Shown in pieces: positions 13,883 to 26,160 of a stretch of DNA of 64,000 bases (positions are counted from its first letter, which is position 1; each line of letters begins with the position of its first letter). Under the pieces are notes generated by a model that was given only the letters and a program-made list of their open reading frames with translations, was not told where the DNA came from and made no database searches. The stretch is from Pomacea canaliculata (Eukaryota > Mollusca > Gastropoda > Architaenioglossa > Ampullariidae), in NCBI RefSeq assembly GCF_003073045.1, contig NC_037596.1, positions 8,573,587 to 8,637,586 on the forward strand, in the 5' to 3' direction. The position numbers and the translations under genes were made by a program.

Positions 13883-14319
13883 ACATATCACCACGAAAAT
13901 AGGCGCTTTTGTACGCATGTGTTAGCATTCTTCAAGCAGGTACAGCATACAGCTGCTTGAAGTTTTTCTGTTGTACAAGTGATGAAGAAAAAAACACAAC
14001 TCGCACTTTTTGCATTTCCTGCCTTGTACCTACAGGAAAGTGTTCTCAAACACATATAACTTGATAACCCTCTACCTGGCCAATGGTAATTTTATACAAA
14101 GGACATGACAACTCCCTCCCTGGCCAGTGGTACTTTTGTACACCTACACGACTAAGACGGCCATGATCAAAGGTTGGTTTTATCTGATATCGAACGACAT
14201 CAAAGCCCAAGTTGTTCGACTTCACATCTGAAAAATTTCTCTTGACATTTGGGCATGTGGGGTATTAAGGCAAGCTGATTATTCAAACGAGATTTTCATT
14301 AACGATCGCCCACTTAAGA

Positions 14320-14325
14320 TTTATT
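14320..14325 (-). terminator. Candidate polyadenylation signal of the B-box/NHL gene
   Basis: Read on the minus strand this is AATAAA, about 440 bases past the TGA stop at 14766. It is a plausible poly(A) signal, but the hexamer is common in AT-rich DNA and I see no decisive downstream element. Confidence 0.3.
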
Positions 14326-14765
14326 TTCATATCACATGAAAACAAACACATGTGTTAAAGAGGCCCCTGAAATAAAGATTATTTGACACAATTTTTGATT
14401 TGCTCTTTTTGGATTAAAAAGTGCTCAAGAAAATGGCTCAATTTTCATCCATGGTAGTTTAAAATATTTAAAGGTCGAATTTTGAACGGTAAGGTAGATA
14501 GTTCCTTAAAAAAAAACTATGAGAGTTACCATTTAAGAAAAAGTTGTAAGGATTTTTTTTAAAGCACAAAGGGGGACTTTAGGGAGGGGAAGAAGCCGTC
14601 ACACTTCACTGCATTCAAAAACTAAAATTCAAAGAGTTTTCAGTCCAAAATATTTTTGCCCGGAGTTTAAAGCCTGAGCAAAAGCGAGAATTTTGTTTGT
14701 GATTACAAGGGAGAGCACATACTGCATGCTGTCCTATCTACATCAACCAATGCACAGGCGACCGA

Positions 14766-17700
14766 TCACCTAATCTGGAAAATTTTGACTTGTCCGTAAA
14801 ACTCTGCTACGCAAAGTGTGCTGTCGTCTGCACATCCAACGGCGATTGGCCATTCAAGACCATCTTCTTGCGACAACACCACCTTGAGAAGTCTTCCGCG
14901 CGGATTGAAACGCAAGATTCGCTGCTCACACGAGTCCACCAAGTAGAGGAACCCAGATGGACTACAGGCAACACCTCCTGGGGTGTCGATCACTCGACTG
15001 TGCCTGCCAAAGACGAAACATTTCAAAACGTATATTTTAAATAACTTCTCTAAAAACTTCTTTAGTCGGATAATTTCAGACAAAGGAATGTGTCATTAAG
15101 TAAACTTGCTTATTTCAATGTTCGTTCACAAGCTGATACTTGACTGATACTGTTAAAAAAATATAACGTGATACAAGATGCATTGCAGCTGCTGGGGTGA
15201 AGCTACAGGTTCGGATCTGGGTGTAACTACGTGGCAACATGAGATGGAGCTCATCTTACTTCGGAGGCTGAAAGAGGAAATGAGTCTGTCCCGTCTGATC
15301 CAAACACAACAACGCTTTGTTTTCGCTGTCGGACACCACCAGGTAACCGCTGTTAGTGATACACATGCTGTACGGCACCTGCAACATCAAAATTACTCCT
15401 CTCTGCATGGTGGTAGATGAAAAGAGAAAAGTGACGTGATACTTATAACTTGCTAAGTAGGGAGAAAACCAAGAAAACAGAAGAAAACAACCCAAATCTG
15501 TAATTTCTGCTATCCTCTTCTTGTTCATTTTCTTCTTTTTCTTTTATTGTTATTGATCTTCCTTGCCTTCTTGCTGTTGAACCAGGCCGTTACCTTGAAT
15601 AGAGTCCTCGACAAGAGCCTCAGCCTCGGGAAGCTTCCTGTCCGACCGTTGATCGTCCGCAAGTGGGTCCACGACCGGAAGTCGGAGGAATCAAATCGGA
15701 CGATAACGATAACATTGTTCTGAGACTTCCGGTGGTCTGTGGCCAGCGCCAATGTGCGAAAGTCAATGGAGGTGACTGCGCGGTATTGCTTCTTCATGGA
15801 CAGCGTGTGCATGAGATTAATAGTGTTGTTTTCAACCTGCGAGAAAACAATGTCTAACTGATCACATACCACCTTAGACTTTAAGTAATTAATTAAAACA
15901 AAACCTAACCCTTCATAAATGCAAGAAAATATTTTGTCCAATTTATACGTAAACGGAAAAAGTAAAGGTTTCGTAGGTTAGTGCCTGCATGGGCAGTGAA
16001 CACTATTTCATTATCTATGGCACAGCAAAGCTCAGCCCTCTCCTTTTGCGTCGATTTCTTTTACCTGATAAATCAGATACACATCGCTAGTGTTGGTAGA
16101 CAGAAGATGTGTCCGACACTCAAACTAGAAATCTATTCTGCTTTGAATTCTAGCTTTCAAACCACAAAGCTGCGAATTTTAAAAATCAGATTAGCATAAG
16201 ATGAAAGGAAGAGTGGAAAAAGGAAATAACGAAGAATGAAAATAGAAAAGAAACAGCTTGTTGAATATTCAGATGCACGCTGCATGAAATAATCCAGAAT
16301 AATCACCTTAACGAAGGAGAGCTGGTCACTGTTCGATGATGTTACGGCTACAATTTCTGTTGTCAGCTGTGTAATGCTGCATAGAGTGGATCCCAGAGGC
16401 TGAGATACAAAGGCGGGCGACACCTGTCGCCACGGAAACCCTCTCAATACGTCACTGGTGAGATAAGTAATCAGAATGGTCCCCCTAGGCTGCAGTATAC
16501 ACATGTCACCCAAACCGAAGGGGTACTTGTCAGATCCCAGTCCGGCCCAGAACTCGAACATCTGATAGAAAAAAAACCTCCTGCTTAAACATTTCAATAA
16601 TTATAATGACTCCTTTAAGATATGCATCTTTCAAAAATTCTTAAATGAAACAAGAGTGTCTCTAGCTACAACATAACGCATTATGTGAAAGATCTGGCAG
16701 GGTGCAATTTTTCCCCTGCAGTGGGTAAAGTTCCCGATTTCCCCAAATCTGGGTCAATACACTCGTGCCGTTATTACGAATCATGCCCACAAACATGTAC
16801 AGAAAGAGGTCACATTCATGACGTCACGTTGTCCACAGAGGTATCTTTTGAATACATTGACCATATCGTGGTATCCTTGACAACGTAAATGTATCCATGT
16901 ACAACTCTGATATTCTGCGCATGGTAATGTTTGTAGGCGTGTATCTCGAGAATGAAAATTTGGGAAATAGTATCTTGTACTAAGCTTCCCTTATTATTAG
17001 AAAAAACTTCACTAAATATCTATAAGAAAATTTCGTATCTTCTCTATGATAGTCGCTAAAAGATGATATGTTCTTTCAGTTCCAGTATTTATTGTTCACA
17101 TAAAATGAACACCAGGCCTGATGAGAGAGATAAACAGCTGCAGAGACAGAAAGACAAAAAGATAGAAACCTAAATAAAAAGATGATGACAATGAATAGGA
17201 GGAAGATGATTATAGTATGACGAGAATAAAATGAACAAATCTCACAGACTGCGGTCCATCCAGGAAGCTCATACTGGGCGTGGAGGCAGTGAGTGATGCC
17301 AGGCTGCCCGTAGAGGCGAGAGACCTGGCGAGGGACGCCCGCTGGCCACTCCGTGAAGGTGGGAGTAGGGAGTTGCCGCCTTTTCCCTCGAATGTGCTGC
17401 TCTTTAATGCCTGTCGCCTAGCAACACGTCAAACAGACCACATAGTCAACAACGAGGGCTCAGACACACACACATGCACTGCGCAACTTTGGTAAAGCAC
17501 AAATGGTAGAATATAAAGGACTCGATCGAGACTGACTGATGCTCTGGGTTTGGGATTCATGTCGAGCCTTTAACTTACACATCGGTCAAGCCGGTAACCT
17601 CTATCCTGCGTGGAGTGCATATGCCTTGTCGTGGTCGTGACATGCTCTGTGTGCTTAGTTGTGCGCCCATCGCGGGCACCTGCGTTGCGAAGACAGAGGT

Positions 17701-19678
17701 GTGACCGGTCCGTTAATGGCTTGACATGAATTCCAGCCCCGTTTCTCCAGCTGGCGCCTTTTCTCTCCTACGCAGTGGCACTAGTTAAACGGCATGCGTG
17801 TTTTACGCTAGCCCTCTTCATCAAATACTTACCGTGCCTATCCTGTCCTGAGTATTGAATTTCAGACTTTTCCTTCCCCCTCTTCCTTTCACACGCTGTC
17901 CCAGTACGTCTAAGTGTGTCTCTGTGTGTTTGTCCATGGGTTTGTCTCTGTCCTCCACGTCCACTCTGCTCGTCTCTTTGCAATCGCTTCTTTGAAGTGT
18001 CATCTACTTTCTCCCTCCTTAACAATATCTAATCCCTATTTTAAAAAATCTTTACTTTTTTCCGGGAAATACGTCTAAAAGTTTCCAGACTTCTCTCGGA
18101 CAGCGGCTGAATTTTCTTCACCGGTATGGACCGCTCTGCATTCAGCTCCATGACGTCATTGGTCGCCAGCTCCTGCAGCCACTTACTTTTGACCTCAACA
18201 TGATTCAGTATCTCGCTGACGTCACTTATTTCGATCTCCATCACGGCATCACACCTAGAACAGAGTTTATTTTGAAAATGCTTTTAAATATACGGGAAAA
18301 ATTCCCTGATCTGAAACTAATGGGCAGACTGTAGCTAGCTCTGCTTAAATCCCAGTAGCCGCCATTTTAGAAATTTCAGTTCACTGTCTCAGTAGTTAAT
18401 TCCCTTTTTAAATGTATTTTCATACTCATCGACATAAAATTCAACGTTTTACACTTTTTGTATTCTTAAATGCTTTAGTTTTTTTTATTTCAAATCTGAG
18501 GAGGTAGTGACAATACATTGATTTACATACTTATGACATTACACTCAGCAAGTTCTATTACAACGCACGAACAGTCCGGTAATTTTAGATCAGTGGGATA
18601 ATGCGATCTTAGGCATTCCCAGGGATGAGAGCAGACATCCAAATATAGAGTTAGGGTAGAAAATCTTTCACAAAACGATTTGCTCTCTTCAATTCACACC
18701 TCCGTGCGGATGCAAGCCTGTGCGTGCCGATGCTCTAAGAGTGGTCTGAAGGCGAGTATTGCTACTGTATAGGGTTGACACGGCTAGCGTGTACAGTGTT
18801 GACACAGTGGACATAGCTGCATATGTAAGTAAAGTCCATCGCCCATTTGATGCCCGCTGCCCCCCAACCCGTTCATTCTTTGCGTCGTTGCGTTCTCATG
18901 ATTCTTTGCTGCTGAAGTCACGAAATGCTTCCTTCAGTTTTCGTGTCGTATGTCACCGATCGCGTGCAGGGTGGTTTTTTTGTTTTTGTTTTTGTTTTGT
19001 TGTTTGTTTGTTGTTTTTTTTTTTTTTTTTTTTTTTTTGGGGGGGGGATCTTGAACTAAGTGAAAAGACTGAAATGTATGTATGGAAAGATGGATAAATG
19101 AATTTATAGAGTATACACCCGCAAAAGCTCTGTTAGCTTGGAACCTCAGTTGCCCGATGGCGTTCTACTTAAATATGTGTATGTGGATTTGGTTTCCTGT
19201 CCACTGCAGACCACCAATGATTGGATATTTATTTACAGAATGGCTGGTCCTCGGATACGAGGACTTGCATAGCCTGCTGCTATCTTCTTGCCGCATCCAT
19301 GTTCGTATATGGTGATCAGTGTGGTTGTTTGCTGTACAACTGTGAAGACTATTTTTAAAGGTGCCACCGAGGTGCGCTGAACATCTTTCAGGTGATAGGA
19401 TGCATTAGGATTACACAACTTGTTTTTCGAATGAAGAGGTTGTCTAAACTATTGACATAAACGTGTATACTTCAAGGTATTTAGTGGTATGCATTTTTTT
19501 TCTAATAGTTGGGTAGAGCTTATGATACACGCATACAAGCATCACCCTAGGCCTAGACAGAGGGCAAAATCGCGACGTTATGTTTGTCCATGGACACGCC
19601 TAATTAACATATTCCTATTCTCCCATTTACTGAGGCTTTCAAAACTTAAACGTATCAGCGTGTATGGTTTTCTTTCTT

Positions 19679-19714
<36 letters not shown>

Positions 19715-22269
19715 TCTTTGGTTGTTTTGTATATTCATGTATGCACAAATGCTTTGTGCCTGGTTTTGATCTCGTGTATATATATATATTGTTCACTTGT
19801 AAAGTACATTTCTGAGGTACACGTTGTTGACCTCTTTCTCGCGTTTATAGACACGTATCTCGAGAACAGGAAAACGACACTCCCCTACGGAAATACAGTA
19901 CTATTCTGCACCAAGCCTTATCCAGTCATTAGAAACAAAACTGTAGCCACTACTGGGACTTTAAAGTTATGTATTTCAGACTGACTTGTTAGCAGTGTTA
20001 TAAGTGTTATAACAGCATCATAAGTTTCTCTTACCTGCCGCGAAGCTTTCCAAACTGTCTAAGCAGCACATTGTTGTTGTCGCTGGTCATTACGACGTCA
20101 TCGCTGGCCGAGTACGCCTCCTGCGCCATGCTGAGTGCGCGCTTCACCTCATCTTCTCGCCGGCTCCACCTCTCCTGCTCGCCCGCGAACAGCTTCTCCG
20201 CCTCTCGGGCAAGCTCCTCCCCCTTTTCTTGTACGGCTCTCGCTATCTCCTCTGTTATTTGCTGTCCACGAAATCAGAAATTTGAGATGATGGTTACGGG
20301 GAGTGGGTGGGGGTGGAATGGCGAGGAGGGGGATGGTTACGCCGAACCAGTGACTAAGGCTACATCAAGGCAAAGCAGCCAGCCCTGTAAACAGCTGCCA
20401 TGTGCAGAGAAAGAACAGCATGTCCAAGACAAGATCTGAACCCAGGACAGCCAATCTTCACTGCATGACAGGAACTAACCGTTACGCCAGCAGGCCGCCC
20501 AGCTGACAATTACAGCAAAACGAAAAAGAAACATATCTAATCCACTTAACGTTCTTTTTGAGTTAGTTGGGAGCTTTGATGATGCTCATTAAAATGAATA
20601 TTTTGTCCTTGTCGACGACGACAAAGAAGAAGACAACAAAAAGACAAAGAAGAAACACTGACCTTGATAGTTGACAGTGTTTTTTCCTTTTCCTCTGTTA
20701 CGAAGGTCCTGTACGTTTTTGTCTCACCTAGAAGACTTTCCCACTCGGCTTTGCGGTACAGCATCCTGTCACACAGCCGTTGCAGCTCTTTCCTGCGTGC
20801 CACAGCAGCCTGCTGCATCCCCTCCACGTCGGCACAGCTGCGATGGAATTCGAACGCACACTCCAGACACACTGCCTGACTGTGGTCACCGCAGTATCGT
20901 TGCGGCGCGACGCCTACGTGGTTGCAGCAAAAAAGGCTTTCTTCCTCTTGCTTCTGTGGTGACTGAGACTCTGATGGCAGGAGCTGGTCTGAGCTTCTGA
21001 TGCATTTTTTCGGAGTAATTGGGAGAGAGCGAGGAAAGGATCTTGGGAGTTTTCAAGGTTTCGTCGCTGTCGAACGGTACTTTGGCACTGAATGGTTCAT
21101 CGGGACTAGTCGAGGACTCCGTTCTCTAAATGATTTGTCTCAGTTTGTCCTGCATCAAGAGGTAAAGGAAGGAATAATTTGGGTTTGCCTTTAGTTCCTT
21201 CTGATTTCAGTATGTCCTTCCCTTCTTTATTCACTAAATTGTCTCCTTCCGTTGACTTTTCATCTTCCTGTTGTGTCTCACCTGAAACAGTATTCGAGCT
21301 TCGCTTTTTGCCTTGTGGTAGTCCAAGGTATGCCCTGGAGGCACTCACCTGTGTCGACGGAGCAGTCCCAGATTCTGGGTCGTACGCGAAAGAAGTGAGA
21401 CCACTCCCCGCCTGTTGTACCGTTCTTTGATTAGAGTGCGCAGAAGACGTAAGGCGCTCGTGTTCATTAATGACTGACTCCAGCTCACGCACAACCAGTT
21501 CAGAATCCAGTTCCGGGTCCACCCGGGCGTCGTCTGGACTCTGTCCTGTCACATGTAAGCCACTTCCGACCCTTCCACCTGTGGGTATCTGCGGTGCCTG
21601 TCGTTTCAGATGTTTTGATGGACCTTGGTGCTCGACGTCTCCTGGCGGACCTTCTTGAAACCGCGAAGGTTCAGAGGTTACATGTGAGCCGCCTGCTTCC
21701 TTTGCTCTCCTGTTGTGTAACTCTTCGGATGGAGATTTGGATTCTTCTGATCCCTGGACTGCAGCCATTGACGTCACATTAGAGTGTCCGTTGTCTTTCA
21801 GGTTCTTACCTGACATGCGTTTGATCTGTGATTGTGTCCGGAGTATGCGTTCGGCCAGATCAGGCGTGACCTCAGTCAAGTTCCGTTTCCCTATGGTTCC
21901 CGTCTTCATTTTCGAGAAAACGTTAATGAGAGTTTTATACTTTGCAGATTTTCTTTTCTCCTTCTTCGTGCTAACCTCTGATGCCACGTCTGACGTCGCT
22001 GACGTCGCGCCCTCGGACAAGTTAGACAACTGACGCGCGATGACCCTCCCTTCGTCGACGGCGTCGGAGGATTGTGGAGCCGGTTGTTGTCCGTCATTCA
22101 AACCAGAGTCATTAGCCAGGCAGGGGACGTCACTGGAACTAGTTCCTTCATTGCTGGTTAGAACCGTCGCGTGTTTGTGAACCAAGAACACTTGGATCCT
22201 CCATTGTGTCTGTGGCTTCTTCACTCAGCCGACCACAATGTTCGTGTCGTTACTTCCCCACTCACTCAT
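14766..22269 (-). CDS. B-box, coiled-coil, NHL-like propeller protein (TRIM-related)
   Basis: Eight minus-strand exons are proposed: 22269 to 20663, 20261-20035, 18254-18056, 17410-17246, 16561-16307, 15836-15594, 15378-15260 and 15003-14766. From 20663 on, every junction is GT-AG and in phase. The N-terminal part, about 400 residues, is charged and Ser/Gln-rich with no RING finger. Near 20960-20830 a B-box zinc finger follows (FCCNHVG, then YCGDHSQAVCLECAFEFHRSC-type Cys/His spacing), then a Glu-rich coiled coil through exon 2. The C-terminal exons give NHL/beta-propeller-like strands, including HSRVIDTPGGVACSPSGFLY and a closing blade ending KIFQIR. B-box plus coiled coil plus NHL is the TRIM2/TRIM3/TRIM71 layout, but without RING a ubiquitin-ligase role cannot be assumed. 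The start ATG at 22269 begins MSEWGSND. The first exon changes frame about four times (near 22210, 22160, 21110 and 21025), consistent with indels, undetected introns or decay. Confidence 0.7.
19014..19047. repeat. Poly-T run followed by poly-G
   Basis: About 25 T followed by 9 G inside the intron between exons 2 and 3 of the B-box gene. Runs like this are error-prone in sequencing. Confidence 0.85.
19681..19713. repeat. Poly-T run (about 33 T)
   Basis: A long T homopolymer in the same intron. On the minus strand it is poly-A and could be the tail of a decayed retroposed copy, but no recognisable body lies next to it. Confidence 0.85.
20331..20505 (-). repeat. tRNA-derived SINE, copy 2
   Basis: Read on the minus strand it begins CAGCTGGGCGGCCTGCTGGC, passes a B-box-like GGGTTCAGATC, then TGCTGTTCTTTCTCTG and TTTACAGGGCTG, the same blocks in the same order as the copy at 5808. 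It lies wholly inside the intron between the B-box exon and the coiled-coil exon (20262-20662). Confidence 0.75.
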
Positions 22270-25200
22270 ATTGATCATTCCATAACAAAGAAGCCAGGTA
22301 TTTGAAGCGGGGAAACATGTACTCATCGTAAAATCATCAAAATTTATTTCATGATCCTGTGTCTGGTGTCAGTGTATTCGACGCTGGATTACTTTCTCGA
22401 GGTTAATAGTCTAGCATGGGGTTCACAGTACTCTCTCTTTACAAGTTCATTCCTAAAAAGTCTAGCACATGGTTCAGATTGGTCTCTGATGCACTGGAGA
22501 ATCTGCTACGTGGTTATATTTTTTATAACTCTTTCTTGGCTGACATTGGGAAGTTTGATATTATAGTTCACTTGAATATCGTTTGTCTGACCGACACTGA
22601 CAAGTCAGATATCTGGATCTCTTTTGTTGTTGTCCTCACTGGTGCTGGCAAGTCAGGTCTGAGGCTCACGCTCCTTGTTTTGTGCAGACGAGTGTGGACT
22701 GTTCCTCGCGTCGGTCTCAGGAACCGGCCTATGTTGTGATGACCAACTGCTTTACTTTGTAGACCATACCAATGCCAGCGCAGACGCAGATACGAAACAA
22801 AAACCCTTACCTATGAAACAAGAGGAGATATATAAACACATTTATTAATTTAAACCCTTTTACGTCAATGCGCTTGCTTTTTAATGGCATAATCAAAAAA
22901 GACTATGACATGTTTGCACCAAAACTGGTTGTGGATGAACCAGTCATGTATTTAGTCAAACAGTATCATTCAAGACACCGAAACAGTTTAGTCACTGATT
23001 TTATTACTGAAGAGTTCCACTCTAGAATGCTTTTCTTTGCAAGGAATTCCTGGTTAAATAATGAGATAAACCACGCAAATTGTGCGTCGATTCCAAGGTC
23101 AGAAAATGCCAGATTCCACACTGTCAGTTGCAGTGAGATTATCTTTTCACACTTTACAAGTAAGAAAACATGTATTTAAGGGAGGTGTTAAATTTGAGAG
23201 AAGGAGTTTCGACTACGAAGTGTATCTATGTAATCAGTATCTATGAATGCTTTTATTACAGTATAAAGTTGATAACCTTTACCCTTCTTTTATTCCAAAA
23301 TCGCAAATAATTTCACTATGAAAAGAACTAGTACATTCAAACTTTACATAAGCGCTGCGTACTGTTGGCAAAATTTGCTCAACAGTTTTTAAGCACTTTC
23401 AAGTATTAGCCAAGAGGAATGCTAAAGTGGTAGGTACTTACCCTTGAACACCTTCTTATCAACATACTGTACTGTTCGCACACACACACATTTTGACTGT
23501 TTTCGCAATGAAAATCTTTAATACCAACGACAGCTATTTCCTCCCGTTTCTCCCCCAGTCCCCATCATCATACAATCTGAAGATCAGTAGCAACAGCGTT
23601 GCGCTCAAGAAGCGCTGAAAACTTCTGCAACATTTTGTGTGCAAACACAGGCGATGCTTTTCCCTGTCATCTGCAACACGTTCTTCAGCAGGTTCTGCAG
23701 CATCAGCTTTAGCAAGCAGACTGGGATGCGCGGGGAATGAATATTATTTCGGCGTCGCTTGTCTGACACTGAATGCTGCTCAGATGATGCCCAGGCCTGT
23801 TACCGAGGGATCCGTGTCATTAACTATATACTGTTCAAACACAAGTAACAGGAAAGCAGTATTTGCTTTTGTTGAGATTCTTTTCTTTCTTTTTTCTTTT
23901 TAAACATCTGCTCACCCATTTTTCGTTTCTTATCTGTTTCTTTTGGTGCATTTCACATTTGCAAGAAAGGCACAACGAAGAAAACTCAGTATCGTGTGAC
24001 TAGACGGCGACAAGGTGTGCTCATATGCACATCTTTGTAAATGTCAAACTTTTTAGTCAAGGCCGGAGATTGAGAAGGAAAGCAACGAAGACGGAAAGAA
24101 AGAAAACAGTAAGCAAGGTATGAGAGAAGCAAAGAAAGAAAAGAAAAAGCAAGGAGAAAAGAAGACAAGAAAAATGAAAATCTCATATCCTGGACGAATT
24201 ATTATCTGTCACTTATCTCTCCTTTGTTGCCTTTCCATCCAGGTCAACTGAAGGAGGCACGTCGCGCTATACGGAGCGTCGAACTGGCTGACGTGCTCTT
24301 CTGTAGTTCGGTGCTCTATAATCACTCGGCTGTTCTTTTCCCCAGTTTTAAGCTTCATTTCATGTTTGAGGATTTACAGCGGTGACTTGGGAAGGACGAG
24401 AGTTATAATATGGCCCTGATAACTATTTTCGAAATATTTGGCGAAGAATAATTCAATGATATCCAGGGTAAGGGTTGGTTAGGTTTCAAGCCATGAATCA
24501 AAAATAAAATCATGAGCTACAGACATATTATTCGTACATTTGTCAATATTTCAAAAATAATTTTAACATCCTGAAGAATAAGAAATGAGTCCACCCAAGA
24601 CGTGAAGGGTGTTATCGTTAGGGCTTTTTAGAAGCTTATGGACGACCTAGTTCTCAAGTGGAGTTAGATGTTGAGAACTATGGTCAAGTATGCTTAACCA
24701 GAAACATGAGTAGTGGACGATAGAATTGTAGGTATTGTAGAATTGTAATCTTATGGAATGTAGCTTTTTATACTCATATGTTCTAGGTCCTTAGAAATAT
24801 TGTAACATGGAAAGAAGGACTTGATGCTTATCTTTGCGACCGGAACAATGACTGGCTGAGGAACTGTATCCATAGAAAGGAAAAGGCTGAGTGGCCAGAT
24901 ACATCTGCAAATGCTAAGTGATCAATAGACGAATTATATCGGATGGTGTAGGCTTTGAAGAGCAATAGGTTTTCTCTGATAATACATAAACAAATGCTTC
25001 AAAAACTACATAGTAGCCCAACTGTCTTGACAGCCCTTCAATTAATTTACTAGCTGCATGAGAATAATACGAGAAAGAGAGAGATATGACAGGGATAACT
25101 ATGAAATATGTATTAACACTGACGATACAACATACCATCTGTATTTACAGACGATACGGAGCATTCGCAGATAACGGTTATAGTTACACCCTACTGCAAG

Positions 25201-25399
25201 GAATAGCTAGAGAACGCGCTGATTTTTTTCTCTCTTTGTTAAATAATTAAAGGGACGAGTCTTTAGGTTGGACGACAACACAAGCGAAGGGGTTTTAAAA
25301 TAAAATGTTTAAAAGTTTTAGTGTTTGGTCTTACTTATATATATATTTTTTAAAGGTCGACTGGAGGAAATGCAGCATCAACTCGGTAACCGGTCACCT

Positions 25400-26160
25400 G
25401 TTTTCTACCGACGCCTCCTCTCGCCACCCTTATTGGCTGAACAGATTTCCCTCATCAAGGGTCAATTACCCTCGTTATGTCGCCAACCTCGCCTCTCACC
25501 CAAACAGCCATGTTGGACGGATAGTGTTAAAGAAACTAGTCAGGACTATAATAGTTTATTTGCTCCTGTCAGTTATTCCAAGCGTTCCCCTATCCCCCTC
25601 TAAAAAAATTAAAAGTAGGAGTAATCGTTCTTACCTGATTTTCTTTCGTCCGATCGAAGCGAAGCAAGATGGCGCTCAGCGTGAGACGGGTATATTCATC
25701 TCGAACAGCTCGTCTTCCCGGGTGGCGTCTAGAAATATGAACGTCTTTTTGCCAAGAGGAGCGAGTTGTTTCTCGGTCTGTTTGCATCCTATGCATTGTG
25801 TCCACATCCTACACAATTATTGCGTCCAAGCCGCTCTTCAGTCCCCAGGGGCGTGCCCGGAGAATGACGCGACCTAGGTAAAGGAAAACAGAATATCCGC
25901 GCTTTTCCCCCGACATGTGCACGTGGTTAGAGTTGTGAATAAGACAGCTTCGTTGCATCTTTATAGCACGCGCTTCTCTCTCTGCAGCGTGCACGAAGAA
26001 GTCGGTCCACTACGTCACTTTCAAGTTGAACATTCTGGTGTGAACAATGGACGGGGGTGGGGTGGATGATGGGATGGCGTGTTTTGGAGGACGCAGGCAC
26101 AGCGAAGTGACGGAGGGACCCTTGAGCGAAGGGACTTGAAAGCTGCGTTCACGTGAAACT
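25400..26160 (-). promoter_or_regulatory. GC-rich block with donor site, possible promoter and 5' exon
   Basis: The block is CpG-richer than its surroundings and contains an ATTGG (inverted CCAAT) near 25429 and AAGATGGCGC near 25671. On the minus strand a very good splice donor, AAAATCAG|GTAAGAAC, has its exon end at 25635. A 5' non-coding exon here, spliced to the B-box/NHL gene whose start codon is at 22269, is a reasonable inference. A plus-strand reading from 25673 starts MALSVRRVYSSRTARLPG, basic like a mitochondrial presequence, before a stop; I could not attach it to downstream exons. Confidence 0.3.

Larger units (their letters stand above)
11160..14765. other. Intergenic region between two minus-strand genes
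   Basis: The right-hand part is the likely 3' UTR of the B-box/NHL gene and the left edge is the likely promoter of WDR27. In between I see a weak exon-like open stretch on the minus strand (11973-12495), a possible LINE tail (about 12770-13050), a CA-rich microsatellite and a 10-bp perfect hairpin at 13930-13962. No recognised gene. Confidence 0.5.

Noticed and set aside
13930-13962. Perfect 10-bp hairpin followed by T's, like a bacterial terminator
   Set aside because: The DNA is eukaryotic and no Pol III gene precedes it; an isolated small palindrome is expected by chance at this scale.
25305-25877. 190-codon plus-strand frame
   Set aside because: It begins in an AT-rich stretch and crosses a promoter-like block; composition is irregular and no domain is visible. 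The minus-strand donor at 25635 argues for a 5' exon instead.
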